Part shown: one piece after another, positions 1 to 5,928 of the stretch
Layout: the number at the start of each line of letters is the position of its first letter
Position numbering within the stretch: the first letter of the stretch is position 1
NCBI GenBank assembly: GCA_900551465.1
Contig: URWL01000069.1
Location: forward strand, 1-8,337
Direction of reading: 5' to 3'
From: an uncultured Blautia sp.
GTDB lineage: Bacteria > Bacillota > Clostridia > Lachnospirales > Lachnospiraceae
DNA length: 8,337 nucleotides
Program-made: the position numbers and the translations under genes
Notes under the pieces: model-generated
Seen by the model: the letters and a program-made list of their open reading frames with translations, nothing else
Databases searched by the model: none
Told to the model about the DNA's origin: nothing

Positions 1-1056
1 GGAATTCCTGAAGCAAAACGTCTTCTGGGACAGATTTCTGAGGTGGATCCGGAGCATATCATTATTTATGGAAACTCCAGCCTGAATGTTATGTTCGATT
101 CTATCGCACGTTCTATGACACATGGTGTAATGGGAAACACTCCATGGTGTAAACTGGACAAAGTCAAATTCCTCTGCCCGGTACCGGGATATGACCGTCA
201 TTTTAAGATTACAGAGTTTTTTGGAATTGAAATGATCAATGTACCTATGTCTCCGGAAGGTCCGGATATGGATATGGTGGAAAAGCTTGTCAGTGAAGAT
301 GCTTCCATCAAAGGTATCTGGTGCGTACCAAAATATTCTAATCCACAGGGATATACCTATTCCGCAAGAACTGTCCAGAGATTTGCAAATCTGAAACCGG
401 CAGCTCCGGATTTCCGTATTTACTGGGATAATGCCTACAGTGTACATCATCTTTATGATGAGGATCAGGATTTCCTTCTTGAGATCCTTACGGAGTGTGC
501 AAAAGCCGGAAATCCGGATATTGTATACAAATTTACTTCTACATCCAAGATCAGTTTTCCTGGTTCCGGTATTGCAGCTGTTGCAGCATCTAAGGCAAAT
601 CTGGATGATTTCCGCAAATATATGCAGATCCAGACGATTGGTCATGATAAGCTGAACCAGCTCCGTCATGTAAAATTCTTTAAGAATCTGGAAGGAGTTC
701 ATGCACACATGAGAAAACATGCGGACATTATCCGTCCGAAATTTGAACTGGTGCTGAATATCCTGGAAAGAGAACTTGGCGGTCTGGGAATCGGAGAATG
801 GACAAATCCTAAAGGCGGATATTTTATTTCTTTTGATTCTATGGAAGGCTGCGCAAAAAATATTGTAACAAAGGCAAAAGAGGCAGGCGTTGTGATGACA
901 GGAGCAGGAGCTACTTATCCATACGGAAAGGATCCAAAAGACTCCAATATCCGTATCGCACCTACATTCCCGTCTATGGAAGAGCTGGAAAAAGCAGCCA
1001 AGGTATTTGTTGTCTGTGTGAAGCTGGCAAGTGTGGAGAAGCTTCTGGCAGAATAA
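1..1056 (+). CDS. Aspartate aminotransferase, class Ic (PLP-dependent), 5'-truncated
   Basis: This is a fold-type I PLP enzyme that should transfer the amino group between aspartate (or a similar amino acid) and 2-oxoglutarate in the cytoplasm. The frame is open from base 1, so the start lies outside the window; 351 codons are visible. Family members run to about 425-430 residues, so roughly 75-80 N-terminal residues are missing. A GTG at 43 is internal and not the start. Visible landmarks are GNSSLN near base 70, the cofactor Asp-Asn-Ala-Tyr (WDNAY, Asp codon 427-429), the PLP Schiff-base lysine in STSKISFPGSG (Lys codon 547-549), and the carboxylate-binding Arg in NIRIAPTFP (952-954). Runs such as KFLCPVPGYDRHF, GIWCVPKYSNP and QLRHVKFFK are typical of subgroup Ic (Pfam Asp_aminotransf type) rather than the classical AspC/AAT-Ia group. 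The family call is sure; the exact substrate is inferred. No terminator is visible before the next gene, 39 nt downstream. Confidence 0.9.
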   Translation, partial: GIPEAKRLLGQISEVDPEHIIIYGNSSLNVMFDSIARSMTHGVMGNTPWCKLDKVKFLCPVPGYDRHFKITEFFGIEMINVPMSPEGPDMDMVEKLVSEDASIKGIWCVPKYSNPQGYTYSARTVQRFANLKPAAPDFRIYWDNAYSVHHLYDEDQDFLLEILTECAKAGNPDIVYKFTSTSKISFPGSGIAAVAASKANLDDFRKYMQIQTIGHDKLNQLRHVKFFKNLEGVHAHMRKHADIIRPKFELVLNILERELGGLGIGEWTNPKGGYFISFDSMEGCAKNIVTKAKEAGVVMTGAGATYPYGKDPKDSNIRIAPTFPSMEELEKAAKVFVVCVKLASVEKLLAE

Positions 1057-1084
1057 GAAGAGAGAAAGTTTTCAGAGAATGTAA

Positions 1085-1091
1085 AAGGAGG
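1085..1091 (+). promoter_or_regulatory. Ribosome binding site AAGGAGG deciding the start at 1096
   Basis: A full-strength Shine-Dalgarno sequence (AAGGAGG) ends 4 nt before the ATG at 1096. The next in-frame ATG (1117) would be 25 nt away, so 1096 is the better start despite the short spacer. Confidence 0.75.
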
Positions 1092-1095
1092 TCCC

Positions 1096-2532
1096 ATGGA
1101 AGAAGAAAAAACAGGTATGAGCACTGGCAGAAAGATTCTGATCAGTCTGATCGCAGTGCTGTTTCTGTTTACTGCGGCAGCTTATGGTTACGGAGTTTAT
1201 TATTTTTCCGGACATTTTCTTCCGGGATCTCTCGTAAACGGGTTTAACTGTTCCTATATGGATCAGAAAGAGGCAGAAGAGCTTTTATCCAGGAAAACAG
1301 CGGCATATGTCCTTGCCGTAAGGACAAGGGGGAACGGGCAGGAAAGTATTTCAGCAGAGGAGATCGCTCTTGTCTATAAGCCGGACGGCAGTGTGAAAAA
1401 ACTGATGCATCATCAGAAACGTTTTTTGTGGTTTATGGCCTTCAGCCAGCACAGCAATATGGAAACAGCCTCTTCTGTTACTTATGATAAAGAACTTTTT
1501 CAGCAAAAATTTTCAGCCCTGAAATGCCTGCAGGATAATCAGCAGCCGGCAGATGCATACATTGAAGATAATGGAAAAGAATTCGTGATCGTTCCGGAAA
1601 TACAGGGAACCCTCGTAGATCAGGAAAAACTTGAAAAAACAGTGATAAAAGCAGTGACAACAGGAGATCCGGTTGTTGATCTTGAAAAAGACGGATGTTA
1701 TATAAACCCGGAAATTTATCAGGATGATGAACGACTTGCAGCAGACTGCCGGCAGATGAATGAGCTGACAGATGTGGTAGTCACTTATGATTTCAGTGAC
1801 CGTAAGGAAACGGTTGACAGAAATGTGATCCGGTCCTGGCTCACAAGAAATAAAGAAAAGGATCTTGTTCTTGATAAAGAAAAGATTGCTTCCTACATAA
1901 AGACATTGGCGGAAAAATATGATACAATAGGTGCGCAGCGGAGCTTTGCCACTTATGATAACAGGAATGTTTCTGTCATGGGCGGAGATTACGGATGGGT
2001 GATCGATCAGAAAAAGGAAACAGAAGCACTTTACAAGGCTGTTTCAGAAAAAGTAACTCAGGTTCGGGAGCCGGTATATCTTCAGAAGGCAATGAGCCGG
2101 GATGTAAATGATATCGGATACACTTATGTGGAAATCGATCTTCCCCGCCAGAGGCTGGTTGTTTATCATGATGGAAATCCTGTGGCAGATACAGGAATCT
2201 ATGCATCCGGTGAAACGGAGACAGGTGTTTATACAGCTGGTGAGCTGCAGTCTCCGGCAGAATTAAGCGGAGGTACGGTCAATTTTCTTATTCCTTACGG
2301 AGAAGGAAAGGGAATTGTTGATAATCCTGCACTGACACAGAGCGATGTGGGAGGCTGGACCGGAGAAATTCCGGATGAAGAAATCCTGGCTGATTTCAGC
2401 TCAGGGGAAAGTTCAGGAGAGAGTTCCGGATTATGGTCAGCTTCAGCCGGATATATTGAAGTTCCGGGAGACAGGGCATCAGAAGTATATCAATATGTAA
2501 AATCCGGGATGCCTATTGTGATTTATAAATAA
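1096..2532 (+). CDS. L,D-transpeptidase-like (YkuD) membrane-anchored protein with degenerate active site
   Basis: A 478-residue protein with a short basic N-terminus and one membrane segment (about 13-37), then an extracellular region. Residues about 48-335 resemble the putative peptidoglycan-binding domains (PF12229 type) that precede YkuD domains in clostridial L,D-transpeptidases, for example GDYGWVIDQKKETEAL near 297. Residues about 342-478 are a YkuD fold by pattern: YVEIDLPRQRLVVYHDG, TETGVYT, VNFLIPYGEGKGIVD and the end VYQYVKSGMPIVIYK. Active family members make 3-3 peptidoglycan cross-links through a Cys in S-H-G-C-I/V-N and an upstream His in GI/LHDA. Here those sites read SAGYIE (450-455) and GIVDN (406-410), and the domain contains no cysteine at all. 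The reading frame is otherwise intact, so I infer a maintained, non-catalytic protein, perhaps a wall-binding or regulatory one. A Ser/Gly/Glu-rich stretch (435-445) precedes the lost motif. A terminator follows; the upstream aminotransferase may share its transcript. Confidence 0.85.
   Translation: MEEEKTGMSTGRKILISLIAVLFLFTAAAYGYGVYYFSGHFLPGSLVNGFNCSYMDQKEAEELLSRKTAAYVLAVRTRGNGQESISAEEIALVYKPDGSVKKLMHHQKRFLWFMAFSQHSNMETASSVTYDKELFQQKFSALKCLQDNQQPADAYIEDNGKEFVIVPEIQGTLVDQEKLEKTVIKAVTTGDPVVDLEKDGCYINPEIYQDDERLAADCRQMNELTDVVVTYDFSDRKETVDRNVIRSWLTRNKEKDLVLDKEKIASYIKTLAEKYDTIGAQRSFATYDNRNVSVMGGDYGWVIDQKKETEALYKAVSEKVTQVREPVYLQKAMSRDVNDIGYTYVEIDLPRQRLVVYHDGNPVADTGIYASGETETGVYTAGELQSPAELSGGTVNFLIPYGEGKGIVDNPALTQSDVGGWTGEIPDEEILADFSSGESSGESSGLWSASAGYIEVPGDRASEVYQYVKSGMPIVIYK
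2398..2430 (+). repeat. Short degenerate repeat encoding SSGE-SSGE-SSG
   Basis: Three degenerate 12-nt units (the last one 9 nt) encode SSGESSGESSG (residues 435-445) in the transpeptidase-like gene. The stretch is low-complexity, flexible and acidic. It lies between the GG of the fold and the site where SHGC would be, so it probably forms an enlarged loop. Confidence 0.6.
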
Positions 2533-2540
2533 AAAATAAA

Positions 2541-2579
2541 TGCTGCAGAGATGCCGTAAGGTTCTTTGCAGCAGTTTTT
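2541..2579 (+). terminator. Rho-independent terminator after the transpeptidase-like gene
   Basis: TGCTGCAGAG (2541-2550) pairs with CTTTGCAGCA (2564-2573) in a 10-bp stem with one G-T wobble and a 13-nt loop. GTTTTT (2574-2579) follows. It starts 8 nt after the stop codon. The A-rich tract on the other side (about 2528-2540) would give a T-rich tail on the minus strand, so it could work in both directions, though no convergent gene exists here. The T run is short, so read-through into ddl is plausible. Confidence 0.7.
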
Positions 2580-2601
2580 GCATTGAAGAGGGAGAATCAT
2601 T

Positions 2602-3633
2602 ATGAGGATTGTTGTATTAGCAGGCGGAACAAGCACAGAAAGAGATGTTTCTATTGTTTCTGGAGTAGGAATATGCAATGGACTGAGGGCAAAGGGGCAC
2701 AAGGCTGTGCTGATCGATGTTTTTTGCGGAATAAATCAGGTAAACTGGGAAGATCCCTTCCCTGAGGAGTATGATGTAGAGACTGCTGCAGACTACATCA
2801 GAAGCTTTAATAAAGATATTGAGATGCTGAAAAAAGAAAGAAGAGAATTTTTCGGTCCGAACGTACTGGAATTGTGCAAAAAAGCAGAGTTTGTATTTTT
2901 AGGGCTTCACGGAGCCAATGGAGAGGACGGAAGAGTACAGGCGGCATTTGACCTTATGGGAATCAAGTATACAGGAACCGGATATCTCAGCAGTGCCATG
3001 GCAATGGATAAAGGCGTGACCAAATGGATGTTCCAGATGTATGATGTTCCGGTTCCGGGCGGTACGACCATGAAAAGACAGGAACGGAAGGACCAGCTTG
3101 AAGAGGGGCTTTCATTTCCGGTAGTGGTAAAAACCTGCTGCGGAGGCTCCAGCATCGGCGTTTATATCGTGCATGACCAGAAAGAATATACAGAGGCTCT
3201 TGATGCGGCTTTTTCTTATGAAGAGGAAGTAGTTATTGAAGAGTATATCCAGGGCACGGAATACACAGTTGCGGTTGTAGACGGCGTGGCATACCCTGTA
3301 GTCCAGATCGTTCCCTGCGAGGGCTTTTATGATTATGAAAATAAATATAAACCAGGTGCGGTAAAGGAAACCTGTCCGGCTCCTATCTCCGAAGAGCTGA
3401 CCAGACGTCTTCAGGAGAATGCAGTCAAAGGATATCGTGCTCTTGGGCTGGAAAGCTATGCAAGACTTGATTTTATTGTAACGGAAGATGAAAAGATCTA
3501 CTGTCTGGAAGCAAATACTCTTCCGGGAATGACGCCCACCAGCCTGATTCCTCAGGAAGCAGCTGTTCTTGGAATGGATTACCCTACACTTTGTGAGGAA
3601 CTGATCCGGGTATCTGAAAAAAAATATCAGTAA
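2602..3633 (+). CDS. ddl: D-alanine--D-alanine ligase
   Basis: This ATP-grasp enzyme joins two D-alanines with ATP in the cytoplasm, giving the dipeptide used by MurF for peptidoglycan. Its 343 residues are a normal length. Visible by comparison with E. coli DdlB are the N-terminal AGGTSTERDVS with catalytic Glu13, HGANGEDGRVQ (103-113), the ATP lysine Lys177, the SSIG loop (Ser183, equivalent to DdlB Ser150), the omega loop FYDYENKY (242-249) ending in Tyr249 (DdlB Tyr216), Arg288 in ARLDF (DdlB Arg255), and the metal ligands in LEANTLPGMT (Glu303, Asn305). The tyrosine in the omega loop argues for D-Ala-D-Ala rather than D-Ala-D-lactate. One oddity is Thr178 after Lys177, where Pro is usual. 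A GAGGGAG ribosome binding site (2588-2594) with 7-nt spacing supports the start. murF follows after 46 nt, so the two are probably co-transcribed. I see no convincing promoter between the upstream terminator and this gene. Confidence 0.93.
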   Translation: MRIVVLAGGTSTERDVSIVSGVGICNGLRAKGHKAVLIDVFCGINQVNWEDPFPEEYDVETAADYIRSFNKDIEMLKKERREFFGPNVLELCKKAEFVFLGLHGANGEDGRVQAAFDLMGIKYTGTGYLSSAMAMDKGVTKWMFQMYDVPVPGGTTMKRQERKDQLEEGLSFPVVVKTCCGGSSIGVYIVHDQKEYTEALDAAFSYEEEVVIEEYIQGTEYTVAVVDGVAYPVVQIVPCEGFYDYENKYKPGAVKETCPAPISEELTRRLQENAVKGYRALGLESYARLDFIVTEDEKIYCLEANTLPGMTPTSLIPQEAAVLGMDYPTLCEELIRVSEKKYQ

Positions 3634-3661
3634 AGATTCCCGGAATACGCAGAGAATCTTT
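3632..3661 (+). repeat. Intercistronic inverted repeat between ddl and murF
   Basis: AAAGATTC (3632-3639) and GAATCTTT (3654-3661) are perfect 8-bp inverted copies around a 14-nt spacer. The left arm begins inside the ddl stop codon. A second, nested dyad ATTCC-C-GGAAT (3636-3646) shares the left arm and would compete with it. No T run follows, so it is not a standard terminator. It may be an mRNA stability or processing hairpin. Confidence 0.5.
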
Positions 3662-3679
3662 GGGAAAGCAGGAAAACGC

Positions 3680-5053
3680 ATGATGAAAAATCTTACATTA
3701 AGAAATATAACAAAGGTATGCGGTGGAATCTATCATGGTCCGGAGGAATTTCTGGATCAGGAGGTGACTTCCATTACCACAGACAGCCGTAAGACAGAGC
3801 GCGGCGGACTGTTTGTTCCTATTGTGGGAGAACGAGTGGACGCTCATAAATTTATTCCGGATGTTATGGAGAAAGGCTGTCTGGCTGCTCTTTCAGAACG
3901 AGTGCTTGCGGATGGGGAATATCCTTATATTCAAGTTGATTCTTCTTTGCAGGCAGTAAAGGATATTGCGGAATTTTATTTGGAGCAGCTTCAGATTCCG
4001 GTTGTGGGAATTACAGGAAGTGTTGGAAAAACAAGTACAAAAGAGGTAATTGCCTCTGTACTGAAAGAAAAATACCGTACTTTGAAAACCCAGGGCAACT
4101 TTAATAATGAACTGGGTCTGCCTCTTACAGTGTTCCGGCTTCGGGATGAGGATGAGATTGCGGTCCTTGAAATGGGGATCAGTGATTTTGGTGAGATGAC
4201 CAGGCTGGCCAGGATTGCAAAACCAGAAACCTGTGTGATCACTAATATAGGAACCTGCCATCTGGAAAATCTGGGAGACAGAGACGGCGTACTGAAAGCC
4301 AAAACAGAAATTTTCAGTTCTCTGAGAGAGGGCGGAAATATTATTCTGAACGGGGATGATGATAAATTATCCACGGTAGAAGAATATAAAGGGATCCGTC
4401 CGGTATTTTTTGGACTGAAAGAAAATTGTGACGTATATGCAGATGAGATCGAGAGCAAAGGGCTGAAAGGTATTTCCTGCAGGATCCATCTGGGAGAAGA
4501 CAGCTTTTCTGTTCTGGTTCCTATGCCGGGGATACATATGGTATATAATGCCCTTGCAGCTTCTGCAGTGGGACGGATCTACAATCTTACTGTGGAAGAG
4601 ATCAAACGAGGGATAGAAAGCCTGGAAGCCATCAGCGGACGTTTTAAGATGATTGAGACAGATAAGCTTCTGATCGTGGATGACTGCTATAATGCCAACC
4701 CTATGTCCATGAAAGCTTCTCTGGACGTGCTTCACGATGGAGCCGGACGCAGAGTTGCGATCCTGGGCGATATGGGAGAACTGGGCGAAAATGAGATTCG
4801 TCTCCATGAAGAGGTAGGTATACATGCAGCTTCCTGCGGTATTGACTGCTGTATCTGTGTGGGAGAGCTTTCTTATCATATGGCAGAAGCTGCCCGTAAG
4901 GCAGATCCGGGATTTTCTGTGATCTATGTGGAAAACCGTGAAGAGCTTCTGGAACACTTGAAGGAATATGTTCAGAAAGGTGATACAGTTCTTGTAAAAG
5001 CTTCTCATTTCATGAAATTTGAAGAAGTAGTAAAGGCTCTTGAGGAATGGTAG
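3680..5053 (+). CDS. murF: UDP-N-acetylmuramoyl-tripeptide--D-alanyl-D-alanine ligase (MurF)
   Basis: MurF adds D-Ala-D-Ala to UDP-MurNAc-tripeptide with ATP, the last cytoplasmic step in making the UDP-MurNAc-pentapeptide. The 457 residues match the family length and its three Mur-ligase domains. The N-terminal domain has ITTDSRKTERGGLFVPIVG (32-50). The central domain has the P-loop ITGSVGKTSTKE (111-122), NFNNELGLPLTV, VLEMGISDFGEM (162-173), NIGTCHLENLG (189-199) and KAKTEIF (206-212), the latter with the lysine expected to be carbamylated (probably Lys208). The C-terminal domain has DDCYNANPMSM (334-344) and ILGDMGELGE (361-370). The end VKASHFMKFEEVV replaces the VKGSR-type motif of E. 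coli; I think this is a clostridial variant. Two adjacent ATGs (3680 and 3683) are possible starts, and AGGA at 3670-3673 fits the first. It lies directly after ddl, whose product is its substrate. No terminator is visible after it. Confidence 0.95.
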   Translation: MMKNLTLRNITKVCGGIYHGPEEFLDQEVTSITTDSRKTERGGLFVPIVGERVDAHKFIPDVMEKGCLAALSERVLADGEYPYIQVDSSLQAVKDIAEFYLEQLQIPVVGITGSVGKTSTKEVIASVLKEKYRTLKTQGNFNNELGLPLTVFRLRDEDEIAVLEMGISDFGEMTRLARIAKPETCVITNIGTCHLENLGDRDGVLKAKTEIFSSLREGGNIILNGDDDKLSTVEEYKGIRPVFFGLKENCDVYADEIESKGLKGISCRIHLGEDSFSVLVPMPGIHMVYNALAASAVGRIYNLTVEEIKRGIESLEAISGRFKMIETDKLLIVDDCYNANPMSMKASLDVLHDGAGRRVAILGDMGELGENEIRLHEEVGIHAASCGIDCCICVGELSYHMAEAARKADPGFSVIYVENREELLEHLKEYVQKGDTVLVKASHFMKFEEVVKALEEW

Positions 5054-5083
5054 TTTCCTGGGAGAATTTGACGAACGATTTTT

Positions 5084-5149
5084 GTTTCCTCCTGAGACCG
5101 TAAGGTGTAGAATGTGAGATATAAGAAATCTGAAGATCAAGGAGGAGAT
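5084..5149 (+). promoter_or_regulatory. Possible Shine-Dalgarno-sequestering stem upstream of the 5151 gene
   Basis: GTTTCCTCCT (5084-5093) can pair with AGGAGGAGAT (5140-5149), giving 10 bp with two G-T wobbles around a 46-nt loop. The right arm contains the ribosome binding site (AAGGAGG, 5139-5145) of the gene starting at 5151. A smaller AGAT/ATCT stem may form inside the loop. If it forms in the mRNA it would hide the ribosome binding site. The pairing is seen in the sequence; the regulatory role is inference, and pyrimidine tracts can complement AGGAGG by chance. Confidence 0.3.
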
Positions 5150-5150
5150 C

Positions 5151-5771
5151 ATGCTGGAACGAATCATGGAGCTGCAGCTTCTGCTCTATGCCATGACTGT
5201 ACTGGGTGTGGCAGGAGGAGCAGGAATGCTTGCCGTACATCTTACCTACCGAAGAGCTATGGGAAAAACAAAAGCAGTGATGAATCTGAAAGAAAAATGG
5301 CTGAACCTCTGGAAGACAAGAGATAAACTAATGAACCGGATGAATCTTCTGGTGTGGCTGCCGTCACTGATGTCTTCTGTCTGTCTGGGACTGGCGCTGT
5401 TTCTTACTGCCAGACTGGAGCTTCAGCAGGGACTTTCACTTCAGTACCTTTATATCGGCACAGCAGTTCCGATACTTCTGCTTCTGTTACGCCAGGCATT
5501 GGATTTTACTTACAGAGAGGAACTGGTAATGAACTCCCTGGCAGATTATATACTTCAGGCCAGAGCCAGGAGAGAAGATGCTGTTTCTGCAAGGAAGGCA
5601 GAGCCGGTGGCTGTTTCGGAGAAGATGGATCCTGTTCTTCAGGAAGAGATGGTAGAGAAGATCACTGCCAGTATCAGGCAGACGGCAGCTACAGGGAGCC
5701 ATTTCAGCAAAATGCTCAGTCCGGAAGAAGAGGAAATCATGAGAGAGATCATCAGGGAATTTATGGATTAA
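5151..5771 (+). CDS. Small membrane protein of unknown function, three predicted helices
   Basis: I do not recognise this 206-residue protein. It has three hydrophobic segments, about 8-30, 66-87 and 98-116. Between the first two is a basic stretch (YRRAMGKTKAVMNLKEKWLNLWKTRDK). The last 90 residues are hydrophilic and probably cytoplasmic, with a variable, charged part (137-175) and an acidic, helical end, SPEEEEIMREIIREFMD (190-206), that looks like a conserved interaction helix. No catalytic motif is visible. A strong AAGGAGG (5139-5145) sits 5 nt before the ATG. It lies 97 nt after murF on the same strand with no clear terminator or promoter between, so it may be the last gene of the ddl-murF unit. 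That placement suggests an envelope-related role, which is guilt by association only. The frame has codon use like its neighbours and a clean ribosome binding site, so it is very likely a real gene. Confidence 0.75.
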   Translation: MLERIMELQLLLYAMTVLGVAGGAGMLAVHLTYRRAMGKTKAVMNLKEKWLNLWKTRDKLMNRMNLLVWLPSLMSSVCLGLALFLTARLELQQGLSLQYLYIGTAVPILLLLLRQALDFTYREELVMNSLADYILQARARREDAVSARKAEPVAVSEKMDPVLQEEMVEKITASIRQTAATGSHFSKMLSPEEEEIMREIIREFMD

Positions 5772-5847
5772 AGATATCTTTTGATGCTGTGAATGGAGTG
5801 AACGGCAATAATCTCAAGGTAAATTGAGGTTTGTTGGGAGATGCTTC

Positions 5848-5876
5848 TTGTAGAATCAGAGAGTTTTTGTTATACT
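5848..5876 (+). promoter_or_regulatory. Sigma-A promoter with extended -10 upstream of the dehydrogenase
   Basis: TTGTAG (-35, 5848-5853), a 17-nt spacer, then TATACT (-10, 5871-5876) preceded by TG-T, the extended -10 motif. Transcription would start near 5883, leaving a 5' leader of about 45 nt before the ATG at 5929. A short dyad TCTGA-6 nt-TCAGA (5880-5895) covers the predicted start and could be an operator. This is the best promoter in the window. It separates the downstream three genes from the ddl-murF group. Confidence 0.65.
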
Positions 5877-5928
5877 GAGTCTGAATCATGTCAGAGTATT
5901 TATCAGTAATCATTAATAGGAGAGATTC

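Noticed and set aside
43..45. GTG at 43 as the aminotransferase start
   Set aside because: The frame is open to base 1 with conserved family residues (GIPEAKRLLGQI) before it, and a start here would remove the N-terminal part of the fold.
5068..5113. TTGACG (5068-5073) with TAGAAT (5108-5113) as a promoter after murF
   Set aside because: The spacing is 34 nt, twice the usual 17, and no -10 lies at the right distance from TTGACG.
4367..5167. Long minus-strand open frame (266 codons) opposite murF
   Set aside because: murF is conserved and complete on the + strand. The antisense frame has no good ribosome binding site that I could see and looks like a codon-bias shadow. The same holds for the minus-strand frame at 3112-3681 opposite ddl.
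5812..5835. Weak hairpin CTCAA-6 nt-TTGAG followed by GTTTGTT, as a terminator after the 5151 gene
   Set aside because: The stem has only five pairs, is AT-rich, and the T run is interrupted. It is too weak to call.
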